The notes beneath the pieces were generated by a model, which worked only from the letters and a program-made list of their open reading frames with translations, made no database searches and was not told the origin of the DNA. Positions 39,750-48,854 of a DNA stretch of 64,000 nucleotides are shown here, piece by piece. A program made the position numbers and the translations under genes. Origin of the DNA: Acidiphilium multivorum AIU301 (lineage in GTDB: Bacteria > Pseudomonadota > Alphaproteobacteria > Acetobacterales > Acetobacteraceae); contig NC_015186.1 of assembly GCF_000202835.1 (NCBI RefSeq), positions 1,550,001-1,614,000 of the forward strand, read 5' to 3'. Position 1 is the stretch's first letter. Every line of letters starts with the position of its first letter.

Positions 39750-40799
39750 ATGAAAATCGCCCAGATTGCACCTCTGACTGAAGCGGTTCCGCCGAAATTC
39801 TATGGCGGCACCGAACGTGTCGTCTCCTTCCTGACGGAAGAACTCGTCGCGATGGGTCACGACGTCACGCTGTTCGCGAGCGGGGATTCGGTAACCGCCG
39901 CCGAACTCGACGCCGTGTGGCCGCGCGCGCTGCGGCTCGACCCCGGCATCCGCGATACGCTCGCGCCGCATTTCATGCTGATGGAACGGGTCTACCGGCG
40001 GGCCCACGAGTTCGACGTGTTGCACTTCCATAACGATTACTGGCCGGCCTCGCTGTTCGCGCGCCAGCGCACCCCCTTCGTCACCACGCTGCACGGCCGG
40101 CTCGACCTGCCCGAACTCGGCCCCGTCTACGACGAGCTGCCGGTGATGAACCTGATCTCGATTTCCGACTCCCAGCGCCAGCCGCTGCCGGAAGCGAATT
40201 TCGTCGCCACGGTCCAGCACGGCCTGCCGAAGGACCTGCTGACGCCGCGCGAGCGTTCGCGCGACTATGTCGCCTTTCTCGGCCGCATCTGCCCCGAAAA
40301 GCGGCCCGACCGCGCGATCCGCATCGCCCGCGCCGCCGGCATGGATCTGCGCCTCGCCGCGAAAGTAGACCGTGTCGACGAGGAATATTTCGAAACCGGG
40401 ATCAAGCCGATGCTGGGCCCCGATGCCTGCCTGATCGGCGAAATCGGCGAGGGAGAAAAATCCGAATTTCTCTCCGGTGCCCGCGCGCTGCTGATGCCGA
40501 TCGACTGGCCGGAACCCTTCGGCCTGGTGATGATCGAGGCCATGGCCTGCGGCACGCCGGTGATCGCCTGGCGGCACGGCTCGGTGCCCGAGATCGTCGA
40601 GGATGGCGTCACCGGCTTCATCGTCGAGAGCGAGGCGGAGGCGGTCGCCGCGCTCGACCGGGTGCACCAGCTCTCCCCGTCCCGCATCCGCGCGACGTTC
40701 GAGGCCCGCTTCACCGCGCGGCGGATGGCGGAGAACTATCTCGAGATCTACGAAACCCTCGCGCGCCCGCGCGTCGGGCGCCTCCGCCTCGCGGTCTGA
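39750..40799 (+). CDS. Glycosyltransferase family 4 protein
   Basis: A 349-residue GT-B glycosyltransferase. The N-lobe begins KIAQIAPLTEAVPPKFYGGTERVV, the sugar acceptor side; the C-lobe holds the donor-binding LGRICPEKRPDRAIRIA and the E-x7-E motif in PEPFGLVMIEAMACGTPVIA. GAGGAG at 39734-39739 supports the ATG at 39750; upstream extensions in the frame are antisense to the ABC exporter. Family members make trehalose-like or surface glycans. Confidence 0.9.
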   Translation: MKIAQIAPLTEAVPPKFYGGTERVVSFLTEELVAMGHDVTLFASGDSVTAAELDAVWPRALRLDPGIRDTLAPHFMLMERVYRRAHEFDVLHFHNDYWPASLFARQRTPFVTTLHGRLDLPELGPVYDELPVMNLISISDSQRQPLPEANFVATVQHGLPKDLLTPRERSRDYVAFLGRICPEKRPDRAIRIARAAGMDLRLAAKVDRVDEEYFETGIKPMLGPDACLIGEIGEGEKSEFLSGARALLMPIDWPEPFGLVMIEAMACGTPVIAWRHGSVPEIVEDGVTGFIVESEAEAVAALDRVHQLSPSRIRATFEARFTARRMAENYLEIYETLARPRVGRLRLAV

Positions 40800-40820
40800 C
40801 CGCCAGCGGCCGATCGCACG

Positions 40821-40848
40821 CGCCCCGGCGGCATGGCCCGCCGGGGCG
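40821..40848 (+). terminator. Hairpin after the GT4 gene
   Basis: A perfect 11-base-pair stem (40821-40831 with 40838-40848, loop CATGGC) starts 21 bases after the stop codon. No T run follows, so termination efficiency is uncertain. Confidence 0.45.
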
Positions 40849-41019
40849 TCGGCGCGGGCGTGAGAAGATCGGCCGGTCCATCGTTCGGGGCCATTCCGCA
40901 TTGCCGGCATGGCCATGGCACACCGGCGATGCCGGCAAGCCGCGCCAACTCACTGCATGATAGAATGAATAACGGACGCGGGCGCGACGCTGTCGCGACA
41001 TCGTGCGGATCGCGGTCGA

Positions 41020-41047
41020 TTGACATGCTCCCAAGCCAGTCTAGTGT
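41020..41047 (+). promoter_or_regulatory. Possible sigma70 promoter of the sugar ABC operon
   Basis: TTGACA (41020-41025), 16 bases, TAGTGT (41042-41047), located 30 bases before the ATPase gene. The -35 is perfect and the -10 weak. Confidence 0.35.
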
Positions 41048-41077
41048 CACGGCAGGGAAACGTTTGGGACGCACTCC

Positions 41078-41914
41078 ATGCCAACCGAACTGCCGGTCAC
41101 GCCCGATCCGCATCCACCGGCGCCGGCCGCGAACCCGGAAGCGCCGGTGCTGCGGGTGTCGGGCATCGGCAAGTCCTACGGTCATATCCGCGCCCTCACC
41201 GATGTCAGCCTCGACATCCATCCAGGCGAAGTCGTCGGCCTCGTGGGCGATAACGGCGCCGGCAAGTCCACCCTCGTCAACATCATCGCCGGCGCGATCC
41301 GTCCCTCCGCCGGGCGGCTCGCCGTCGATGGGCGCGAGGTGCAGTTCGGCTCGGCGCTCGATGCCCGCCTCGCCGGGATCGAGGCGGTGTATCAGGATCT
41401 CGCCCTCGCCCTCGATCTCGACATCTGGGCCAATGTCTTTCTCGGCCGCGAAAGGCTGCGGCCCGGCCTGCTCGGGCGCCTCGGCTTTCTCGACAAGGCG
41501 GCGATGCGGGAGACCGCGCTCGGCGGATTGCGGCGCACCGGCATCCGCATCGGCTCGGTCCGCACGCCCTGCCGCGCGCTGTCCGGCGGCCAGCGCCAGG
41601 CCGTCGCGGTCGCGCGCGGGCTGATCTGGGGGTCGCGCCTGCTGCTGCTGGACGAACCCACCGCGGCCCTCGGCGTCGAGCAGCAGGCCAAGGTCGGCGA
41701 ACTCATCGCCGCCGTGCGCGACCAGGGCATTCCCGTGATCCTGGTCAGCCACAACATGCCGCAGGTCCATGCGCTGTGCGACCGGATCGTGGTGCTGTTC
41801 CGCGGCCGCAAGGTGGCCGACCGGGACGCGCGGTCGATGACGATCGAGCACACGATCGCCTGCATCACCGGCGCCGGCCTGGCGAGCGCGGATGCGGCGG
41901 GGAGCGCGCCGTGA
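41078..41914 (+). CDS. Sugar ABC transporter ATP-binding protein
   Basis: A 278-residue single-domain ATPase. Walker A is GDNGAGKSTLV, signature LSGGQRQAVAVAR, Walker B LLLLDEPTAALG, switch His in VSHNM. The closest type is FrcA-like sugar ATPases; most RbsA/XylG homologues have two domains (about 500 residues), so this is the short form and must dimerise. A Pro-rich 20-residue leader precedes the domain. It overlaps the permease gene by 4 bases. Confidence 0.92.
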   Translation: MPTELPVTPDPHPPAPAANPEAPVLRVSGIGKSYGHIRALTDVSLDIHPGEVVGLVGDNGAGKSTLVNIIAGAIRPSAGRLAVDGREVQFGSALDARLAGIEAVYQDLALALDLDIWANVFLGRERLRPGLLGRLGFLDKAAMRETALGGLRRTGIRIGSVRTPCRALSGGQRQAVAVARGLIWGSRLLLLDEPTAALGVEQQAKVGELIAAVRDQGIPVILVSHNMPQVHALCDRIVVLFRGRKVADRDARSMTIEHTIACITGAGLASADAAGSAP

Positions 41915-42960
41915 GCGGCCCGTCGAACCCGCCGCGCGGCGCGGAGGCGGCGGTCGTGGCGCCGGATGCGCGGGGCGGCTCTCGCGCGCTGCTCGAATTC
42001 CTCTCCCGGCACGGCGAGATCTGGACGCTGTTCATCCTGCTCGCGCTCATCGCCGTGTTCGGGATCGCGAGTCCGGATTTCTTCAGCCGCGCGAGCTGGC
42101 TCGCCACCTCGCAATTCGCGGTCGAATACCTGCTGCTCGGGCTTGGCGAGACCTTCGTGATCATCACCGGCGGCATCGATCTCTCGGTCGGCGCCATTCT
42201 CGGCCTCTCCGGCATGGTCGGCGGCCTGGTCATGCGCGCGCTGATTCACGCCCATGCGGCGAATGGCGAGACCATCGCCGCCGGCATCGCCGCGGCACTG
42301 GCGAGCGGCGCGCTGGTCGGCTGGGTGAACGGCACGCTGATCACCCGGCTGCGGCTCACCCCCTTCGTCGTCACGCTCGGCATGCTGTCGATCTGCACCG
42401 GCGGGATCTACCTGCTCAATGGCGGGCGCAATGTCGGCACGATTCCGGACATCGTCGGCACCGCCGGCTCCTTCGCGATCGGCGGGTGGATGCCGGTCAC
42501 CGTGCTGGTCGCCGCGGTGTTCTGCATCATCTGCGCCGTGGTGCTGGCGCAGACCCGCTTCGGGCTGCGGACCTACGCGGTGGGCTCGAACCCGCTGGGT
42601 GCCGGGCGCGCGGGCATCGACGTGCGGCGGCATCTGGTGAGGATCTACACGCTGGCGGGATTTCTCGCCGCCGTCGCCGGGCTGATGGTGATGGCGCGCT
42701 TCGCCTCGGCCTCGGTCCAGGCCGGCGCGAACGACGAACTCGACGCGATCACCGCCGTCGTCATCGGCGGCGCCAGCCTGTTCGGCGGTCGCGGCACCAT
42801 CCTTGGAACCGTGGTCGGCGGCTTCGTGATCACGGTCATGGTCACCGGGCTGATCCTGATCGGCGTGCAGCCGTTCTGGCAGCAGGTGGCCGTCGGCGCG
42901 ATCCTGATCCTGGCCGTCGCCATGGACCAGCTTCGCGACAGGCTGCTGGAGTCGATCTGA
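41911..42960 (+). CDS. Sugar ABC transporter permease (RbsC-like)
   Basis: A 349-residue inner-membrane protein with about nine to ten helices. The family hallmark GETFVIITGGIDLSVGAILGLSG is present, as are AVGSNPLGAGRAGIDV and AVVIGGASLFGGRGTILGTVVG. It starts with GTG at 41911. The pair with the upstream ATPase and downstream binding protein forms a complete ribose-type importer. Confidence 0.93.
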   Translation: MSGPSNPPRGAEAAVVAPDARGGSRALLEFLSRHGEIWTLFILLALIAVFGIASPDFFSRASWLATSQFAVEYLLLGLGETFVIITGGIDLSVGAILGLSGMVGGLVMRALIHAHAANGETIAAGIAAALASGALVGWVNGTLITRLRLTPFVVTLGMLSICTGGIYLLNGGRNVGTIPDIVGTAGSFAIGGWMPVTVLVAAVFCIICAVVLAQTRFGLRTYAVGSNPLGAGRAGIDVRRHLVRIYTLAGFLAAVAGLMVMARFASASVQAGANDELDAITAVVIGGASLFGGRGTILGTVVGGFVITVMVTGLILIGVQPFWQQVAVGAILILAVAMDQLRDRLLESI

Positions 42961-43004
42961 CCGGAAACGGCCGCCGCGAACCCGGCGGCAAAGGGGAGGA
43001 CATC

Positions 43005-43994
43005 ATGGCCACAACACGCAGACAACGGATTTCCCGCCGCGGCGCCACGCTGGCGCTCGGCATCGCCGGCGGCCTCGCGCTGGCCGGCGGCGCGGCCCGG
43101 GCGGGCGGCAAGACGATCGCGCTGGTGCCGGGCATCGCCACCGATCCGTTCTACATCACGATGCAGCATGGGGCGGCGGCGGAAGCGAAGAAGCTCGGCC
43201 TGCACCTGATCTGGCAGGGCGGCAGCAGCTTCTCGCCGGAGACGCAGATCCCGGTGCTGCAGGCGCTGCTCGCCAAGCACCCGGCCGCCCTGCTCGTGGC
43301 GCCGACCAACGAGAAGGCGCTGATCAACCCGATCAGGCAGTTCATCGCCGCCGGCATTCCGGTGATCTCGGTCGACACCACGATCAGCGATACCGCGATC
43401 CTGAAAAGCCGGATCACGTCGAACAACGTCCAGGGCGGCGCCTCGGCGGCGCGGGCGATCGCCGGCTTCGCGCACGGGAAGGGCGATGTCGCGGTGATCA
43501 ACGTCAAGCCCGGCATCTCGACGACCGATGCGCGCCAGAAGGGCTTCCTCGCGCAGATGAAGCACTACAAGGGCATGAAGGTCGTCGCCATCGAATACGA
43601 TGACGACAGCCCGACCAAGGCCTTCACCGAAGCCCAGCTGCTGCTGCTCAAGTATCCGCACCTCAAGGGCATCTTCGCCACCAACGTGTTCTCCGGCGAG
43701 GGCGTCGGCAAGGCGGTGGTCGCCGCCGGCAAGAAGGGCAAGGTGGATGTCGTCGGCTACGACGCCGAGCCGGGCGAGGTGAAGCTGCTCAAGCAGGGGG
43801 TGATCAGCACCCTGATCGTCCAGCGCCCGGCCGAGGAAGGCCGCCTCGGCGTGAAATACGCCTATGACATCCTGACCGGAAAGAGCGCGCAGGTGCCCGC
43901 CTCGAAGCGGCTCGCCAATATCACGGTCACGACGGCCGAGGCGTCGAACCCAACCTACGCCAAATACTTCTACAGCGCGCATCTGTCGCACTGA
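43005..43994 (+). CDS. Sugar ABC transporter substrate-binding protein
   Basis: A 329-residue periplasmic binding protein of the RbsB/type I family. An Arg-rich N-terminus (RISRRGATLALGIAGG) suggests a Tat or Sec signal peptide cut near ARA. The mature part has the two Rossmann-like lobes, with LVPGIATDPFYITMQHGAA and IPVISVDTTISD. AGGGGAGG lies before the ATG. The sugar or polyol bound is not deducible. Confidence 0.92.
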   Translation: MATTRRQRISRRGATLALGIAGGLALAGGAARAGGKTIALVPGIATDPFYITMQHGAAAEAKKLGLHLIWQGGSSFSPETQIPVLQALLAKHPAALLVAPTNEKALINPIRQFIAAGIPVISVDTTISDTAILKSRITSNNVQGGASAARAIAGFAHGKGDVAVINVKPGISTTDARQKGFLAQMKHYKGMKVVAIEYDDDSPTKAFTEAQLLLLKYPHLKGIFATNVFSGEGVGKAVVAAGKKGKVDVVGYDAEPGEVKLLKQGVISTLIVQRPAEEGRLGVKYAYDILTGKSAQVPASKRLANITVTTAEASNPTYAKYFYSAHLSH

Positions 43995-44102
43995 GGCGGC
44001 CGGCCGGGCGTCCTGGCCGGGGCGTCCGGAAACGGCGGTCCGCCGGGCCATCATGTCCGAAAACGGCGAGCATCCGGCGTCCCGCCGTGCCATGATGCGC
44101 TC

Positions 44103-45614
44103 ATGGAACTCGACCCCGATGCCTGCTACCGCGCCCTCGCCACGCGCGACGCCCGGTTCGACGGGCGCTTCTTCACCGGCGTGCGCACCACCGGAATCTA
44201 TTGCCGGCCGGTCTGCCCGGCGCGCACGCCGCGGCGCGAGAATGTCCGCTTCTTCGGCTCCGCCGCCGCCGCCGAGGCCGCCGGGTTCCGCTCCTGCCTG
44301 CGCTGCCGGCCGGAATCCTCGCCCGATCTCGCCGCCTGGCGGGGCACGTCGAACACCGTCAGCCGCGCCCTCGCGCTGATCGCCGAGGGCGGGCTCGACG
44401 GCGCGGCGGTCGACACGCTGGCCTTCCGGCTCGGCCTCGGCGAGCGGCAGTTGCGGCGGCTGTTCCGCCAGCATCTCGGCGCCTCGCCGGTCGCCGTGGC
44501 GCAGACAAGGCGGGTGCTGTTCGCCCGGCAACTGCTCACCGAAACCGCGATGCCGCTGGCCGACGTGGCGCTCGCCGCCGGCTTCGGCAGCGTGCGCCGC
44601 TTCAACGCGACCTTCCGCGCGCTCTATGGCAGCGCGCCGGGCGCGCTGCGCCGCGCGGGACAGGTAGCGGCGGCAGAACCGTCGGGCATCACCCTCACCC
44701 TGCCCTACGCGCCGCCCTATGACTGGGCGGCGATGGCGGATTTCCTCGCCGCGCGGGCGATCGACCAGGTCGAACGGATGGACGATGCCGGGCGATACCA
44801 CCGCAGCGTCGCGCTCGGCGGCGCGCGGGGGACGGTCAGCATCGCGCATGACGCGCAGGCCTGCGGGCTGCGGGCGACGATCCGCTTTCCCGCCGTGGCG
44901 GCGCTGGCGACGCTGGTCGGCCGCATCCGCCGGGTCTTCGATCTCGGCGCGGACCCGCTCGCCATCGGCCGCCACCTCGCCGCCGACCGGCTGCTCGCGC
45001 CGCTGGCCGCGGCCCGGCCGGGGCTGCGCGTGCCGGGCGGCTGGGACGGGTTCGAACTCGCGGTGCGCGCCGTGCTCGGCCAGCAGGTGAGCGTGCGCGC
45101 GGCGGCGCGGCTGGCGGGACGGCTGGTCGCCGCCCATGGCGCGCCCCTGGACGGCGGCGGGCCGGCCGGGCTCGCGCGCGTCTTTCCCGAACCCGCCGCA
45201 TTGCTGCAGCTCGATGCCGTCGCGCTCGGCATGCCGCGCGCCCGCGCCCGCACGATCGAGACGCTGGCCGCCGCCGCGCTGCGCGACCCCGGCCTGTTCC
45301 GGGCCGGGCGCTCGCTCGACGAGACGGTGGGCCGGCTCGTGGCGCTGCCCGGGATCGGGGAATGGACCGCGCATTACATCGCGCTGCGCGCCGCCCGCGA
45401 GCCGGATGCGTTCCCGGCGTCCGACGCCGCCCTGCTGCGGGTGGCGGCGCGGCTGACCGGCGCACGGCCGAACCCGGCCGACCTCGCCGCGCGGGCGGAA
45501 GCCTGGCGACCCTGGCGCGCCTATGCCGCGCAGCATCTGTGGGCGGCGGATGCCGCGCACCATCCGCGGGCGGCATCCGCCGCCCCGGCCGAAGGAGACG
45601 ACGATGGCGCCTGA
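44103..45614 (+). CDS. alkA: Ada-AlkA fusion: methylation-sensing regulator and 3-methyladenine glycosylase
   Basis: A 503-residue DNA-repair protein. Residues 1-75 form the Ada metal-binding domain with the zinc cysteines Cys34, Cys38, Cys65 and Cys68 (GIYCRPVCPAR, SCLRC); Cys34 would accept a methyl group from phosphotriesters. An AraC-type double HTH follows (about 85-185). Residues about 195-480 are AlkA, with VLGQQVSVRAA, the HhH LPGIGEWTAHYIALRA and the catalytic Asp in FPASDAALL. The O6-alkylguanine domain of E. coli Ada is absent and is encoded by the next gene. Confidence 0.92.
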   Translation: MELDPDACYRALATRDARFDGRFFTGVRTTGIYCRPVCPARTPRRENVRFFGSAAAAEAAGFRSCLRCRPESSPDLAAWRGTSNTVSRALALIAEGGLDGAAVDTLAFRLGLGERQLRRLFRQHLGASPVAVAQTRRVLFARQLLTETAMPLADVALAAGFGSVRRFNATFRALYGSAPGALRRAGQVAAAEPSGITLTLPYAPPYDWAAMADFLAARAIDQVERMDDAGRYHRSVALGGARGTVSIAHDAQACGLRATIRFPAVAALATLVGRIRRVFDLGADPLAIGRHLAADRLLAPLAAARPGLRVPGGWDGFELAVRAVLGQQVSVRAAARLAGRLVAAHGAPLDGGGPAGLARVFPEPAALLQLDAVALGMPRARARTIETLAAAALRDPGLFRAGRSLDETVGRLVALPGIGEWTAHYIALRAAREPDAFPASDAALLRVAARLTGARPNPADLAARAEAWRPWRAYAAQHLWAADAAHHPRAASAAPAEGDDDGA

Positions 45615-46161
45615 ACCGCTGTTCCTCGACCGGATCGAGTCCCCGATCGGGACGATGCTGGTCATCACCGATGCGGCGGGCGCGCTGCGCGCGCTCGACT
45701 GGCCGGACCACGAGGCGCGGATGCGCCGCCTGCTGCGGCGCCATTTCGGCGCCGAGGGGACGGGCTTCACGCTCGCGGCGCGGCCGGCCCCCGCCGCGCT
45801 GCGCGAGGCGCTTCTCGCCTATTTCGCGGGGCGGGCGGACGCGCTGGGCGGCATCGCGGTGCGGACCGGCGGCACCGCGTTCCAGCGCGCGGTCTGGGCG
45901 GCGCTGCGGGGCATTCCGGCGGGGGAGACGCTGAGCTATGGCGCCCTCGCCGCGCGGATGGGCCGGCCGCGCGCCGTCCGCGCCGTGGGGCTGGCCAACG
46001 GCGCCAACCCGGTCGCCATCGTCGTGCCGTGCCACCGCGTCACCGGCGCCGACGGATCGCTGACCGGCTACGCCGGCGGGCTGGAGCGCAAGCGCTGGCT
46101 GCTCGCGCACGAGGCGGCGATGCAACCGCGCGGGTGGGCAAACGCCGGCACTCCGGGGTAG
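45604..46161 (+). CDS. ogt: Methylated-DNA-protein-cysteine methyltransferase
   Basis: A 185-residue suicide repair protein that takes methyl groups from O6-methylguanine onto Cys143 in IVVPCHRVTG. TAFQRAVWAALRGIPAGET and the arginine finger region ARMGRPRAVRAVG are normal. It overlaps the ada-alkA gene by 11 bases and has GAAGGAG as ribosome binding site, so the two make an alkylation-response operon, probably induced by the methylated upstream protein. Confidence 0.95.
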   Translation: MAPEPLFLDRIESPIGTMLVITDAAGALRALDWPDHEARMRRLLRRHFGAEGTGFTLAARPAPAALREALLAYFAGRADALGGIAVRTGGTAFQRAVWAALRGIPAGETLSYGALAARMGRPRAVRAVGLANGANPVAIVVPCHRVTGADGSLTGYAGGLERKRWLLAHEAAMQPRGWANAGTPG

Positions 46162-46197
46162 GTTTCGGTATCGTCACCCCGGAAGGAAATGAGGCCG

Positions 46198-47391
46198 ATG
46201 ACCCCCGAGTCCCCCGCCGCCCGCAAGCCAGGCCGCCTGTTCTTCGCCAACCCCGGCCCGACCAACATTCCCGACTCCGTGCTGCGGGCGATGGACCGGC
46301 CGACGACCGATTTCATGAGCGCCGATTTCATCGAGGTCTATGACCGCGCGGTGGCGGGGCTGAAGCGGCTGCTGTTCACCACCGGCGAGGTGTTCATCTA
46401 CACCTCCAGCGGCCACGGCGCCTGGGAGGCGACGCTGCAGAACCTGTTCTCGCCGGGCGACCGCATCCTGATGCCGGAGGCCGGGTATTTCTCCCGCGTC
46501 TGGGGCGCGATGGCGCGCGCGCTCGGCCTCGAGGTCGAAATGCCGGAGGCCGACTGGCGGCGCGGCCCCGATATCGGCGCGATCGCGGAGCGTCTCGCCG
46601 CCGACACGGCGCACGAGATCAAGGCGATCTGCATCGTCCATAACGAGACCTCGACCGGTGTTGCCGTGCCGCTGCCCGAGATCCGCGCCGCACTCGACGC
46701 CGCCGGCCACCCGGCGCTGCTGCTCGCGGACACGATCTCCTCCTTCGGCTCGATCGAATTCCGCATGGCCGACTGGGGGATCGACGCCGTGGTGGGCGGC
46801 AGCCAGAAGGGGCTGATGCTGCCCGCCGGCCTCGCCTTCACCGCGGTGAGCGAAAAGGCGCTCGCCGCCCATGCCCAGGCGCGGCTGACGCGGTTCTATT
46901 TCGACTGGACCAGGATGATGGCGCGCCGGCACCGCAGCTTCACCGGCACCGTGCCGATCGCGCCGTTCTACGGCCTGCTGGAATCCGTGCGGCTGATCGA
47001 GGCGGAGGGGATCGAGGCGGTGTGGCGCCGGCATCACCGCCTCGCGGAAGCGACGCGGCGGGCGGTTTCGGTCTGGAGCGGGAACCAGGGCGTGGCCTTC
47101 TATTGCGCCGATCCGGCCAGGCGGTCGGATTCGGTGACGGCGATCCGCATGCCCGAGGGGCACGATGGCGAGGCGGTGCGGCGGATCGCCTATGACCGGT
47201 TCAACGTCTCGCTCGGCGCCGGGCTCGATCCGCTCGGCGGCAAGGTGTTCCGCATCGGCCATATGGGCGATCTCAACGAGGCGATGCTGCTCGGCACGCT
47301 CGGCGTGGTCGAGATGGCGCTGCGCCTCGCCCGCGTGCCGCACGCGCGCGGCGGCGTGGACGCGGCGATCGAATATCTCGGCGCCGGCTGA
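46198..47391 (+). CDS. Class V aminotransferase, serine/alanine-glyoxylate type
   Basis: A 397-residue pyridoxal-phosphate enzyme. The N-terminal FANPGPTNIPDSVLRAMDRPT, the TSSGHGAWEATLQN phosphate-binding loop, DTISSFGSIEFRM and the Schiff-base lysine in VVGGSQKGLMLPAG identify the serine-glyoxylate/alanine-glyoxylate group. It transaminates glyoxylate to glycine. AAGGA at 46183-46187 fits ATG 46198 better than ATG 46189. A single gene, with an AT-rich gap after it. Confidence 0.88.
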   Translation: MTPESPAARKPGRLFFANPGPTNIPDSVLRAMDRPTTDFMSADFIEVYDRAVAGLKRLLFTTGEVFIYTSSGHGAWEATLQNLFSPGDRILMPEAGYFSRVWGAMARALGLEVEMPEADWRRGPDIGAIAERLAADTAHEIKAICIVHNETSTGVAVPLPEIRAALDAAGHPALLLADTISSFGSIEFRMADWGIDAVVGGSQKGLMLPAGLAFTAVSEKALAAHAQARLTRFYFDWTRMMARRHRSFTGTVPIAPFYGLLESVRLIEAEGIEAVWRRHHRLAEATRRAVSVWSGNQGVAFYCADPARRSDSVTAIRMPEGHDGEAVRRIAYDRFNVSLGAGLDPLGGKVFRIGHMGDLNEAMLLGTLGVVEMALRLARVPHARGGVDAAIEYLGAG

Positions 47392-47631
47392 ACCCGGCCC
47401 CGCCGGTTTCGATCACGAACTGTTTACAGGCAGGACATTTTGTGGGAGACCCGGTTCATCGAAGAATCGTAATGAAATGCTTTTCTAAAAGTCGAGGAAT
47501 TTAATGTGATAATTATTTGTCAATTTTGATTTCCATCTGCCGCGACGGGCATGTCGTGTTTTCAGTATCGTGATGCCCGGCCGCGGCGATCTTTCCGATC
47601 AGTCACGCTTTTCAAGAAGAAGAATTTTCCC

Positions 47632-48012
47632 GTGAGAATCATTCAAAAGACTGCCCTGACGATGATCCCGCTGCTCGCGCTGGCCGGGTGCGGCCGGACC
47701 GGCCCCAGTCCGAAAGAGGCGAAGCAGGCGATCAAGGATCAGATCAACGCCGCGCTGCAAAAGGAAATGGCCGCCGCCGGCAGCAACGCCATGGCCCGGA
47801 GCATGGCCACCGATGTCGCCCATTCGGCGATTGCCGGGATCGACAAGATCAAGTTCAAGGCGGTTTCGTGCAAGTCCGCGGAGCAGGGCATCTACCGATG
47901 CCAGATCAAGATGGCCGCGCCGGACGGCAGCACCGCCACCAAGCCCTTCGACTTCAGGAAGCATGACGGTCACTGGGAATATATCGTCCATCCGGCCGGC
48001 ATTCTCCCTTAA
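47632..48012 (+). CDS. Hypothetical lipoprotein
   Basis: A 126-residue protein with a lipoprotein signal peptide: LLALAGC gives the lipidated cysteine at about residue 21. The mature part is charged and helical (KEAKQAIKDQINAALQKEMAAA) with a small strand-rich end (GIYRCQIKMAAPDG). GTG at 47632 is the likely start. The upstream 240 bases (47392-47631) are far more AT-rich than the genome around and hold no gene; they may be a regulatory or acquired stretch. Confidence 0.65.
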   Translation: MRIIQKTALTMIPLLALAGCGRTGPSPKEAKQAIKDQINAALQKEMAAAGSNAMARSMATDVAHSAIAGIDKIKFKAVSCKSAEQGIYRCQIKMAAPDGSTATKPFDFRKHDGHWEYIVHPAGILP

Positions 48013-48031
48013 CGCACACGGAACAATCGAC

Positions 48032-48817
48032 ATGCAGATGAAACATCTCGCTGCTGCCGCCCTCGCGGCGGCAGCGCTCGTCGGCGGCTGCGCGCCAGCC
48101 TCCGCCGCCACGCCCGCGGCGAAGCCGGCCATCGACATCATGGGCATCAAGTTCGGCATGACACCCGCCGATGTGCGGCAGCTGATCGGCGCCCACAAGG
48201 ACATGTTCCCCAACGCCGCCATCCAGCAGGGGCAGTACCGCATGCCGGACGGCAAGACCTTCGTTGCCGACATGACGGTGACCAGCCATTCCGACCCGCG
48301 GAATTTCGCGGATGACATCTCCCAGACGATCTTCATCCAGTACACCTCGCCGGCGAGCGGCAACAAGGTTGTCGCGGTCAACCGCGAGGCGACGTTCCCG
48401 TCCGACGCGAAGGATCTCGGCAAGGCGCCGGGCGTGCACGACCTGTTCGCGGCCATGCTGTCGCAATACGGCACGCCGGACGGCTTCACGATCGGCGCGG
48501 TCGACTGGACCGGGGCGAACCCGGCCCACAAGCTGGCCGACAATATCTACACGCTGCAGAGCGGCTGCATCTCCGGCGCGTTCAACGCGGTGCCGTCCCA
48601 GCTCTACAACGGGTCGAAGGACTGCCCGCAGGTGCTGCAGATCACCATGTCGGCCAACAACAGCTTCGGCGGGCATGTCCAGTTCCTGTCGGAACTGATG
48701 CTCGATGCCGGCAGCATCTACAGCGACATCGCGCGCGAGCGCGCGGCCGCGGCAAGCCAGCAGGCGAAGACCGTCTCCCACGCCAACCAGCAGCCGGCGG
48801 CGAAGCCCTCGCTCTGA
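48032..48817 (+). CDS. Hypothetical lipoprotein
   Basis: A 261-residue protein with LVGGC as lipobox (Cys20). The mature part begins after an Ala/Pro linker with IDIMGIKFGMTPADVRQLIG, a pattern seen in exported proteins of unknown role, followed by a strand-rich domain with two cysteines (SGCISGAF, KDCPQVL) that may form a disulfide. It follows the previous lipoprotein by 19 bases and precedes a DUF4870 gene. Function unknown. Confidence 0.65.
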   Translation: MQMKHLAAAALAAAALVGGCAPASAATPAAKPAIDIMGIKFGMTPADVRQLIGAHKDMFPNAAIQQGQYRMPDGKTFVADMTVTSHSDPRNFADDISQTIFIQYTSPASGNKVVAVNREATFPSDAKDLGKAPGVHDLFAAMLSQYGTPDGFTIGAVDWTGANPAHKLADNIYTLQSGCISGAFNAVPSQLYNGSKDCPQVLQITMSANNSFGGHVQFLSELMLDAGSIYSDIARERAAAASQQAKTVSHANQQPAAKPSL

Positions 48818-48854
48818 ATTCAGGCTTGCCGCCATTCCAGACCGGAGTTCCAAC

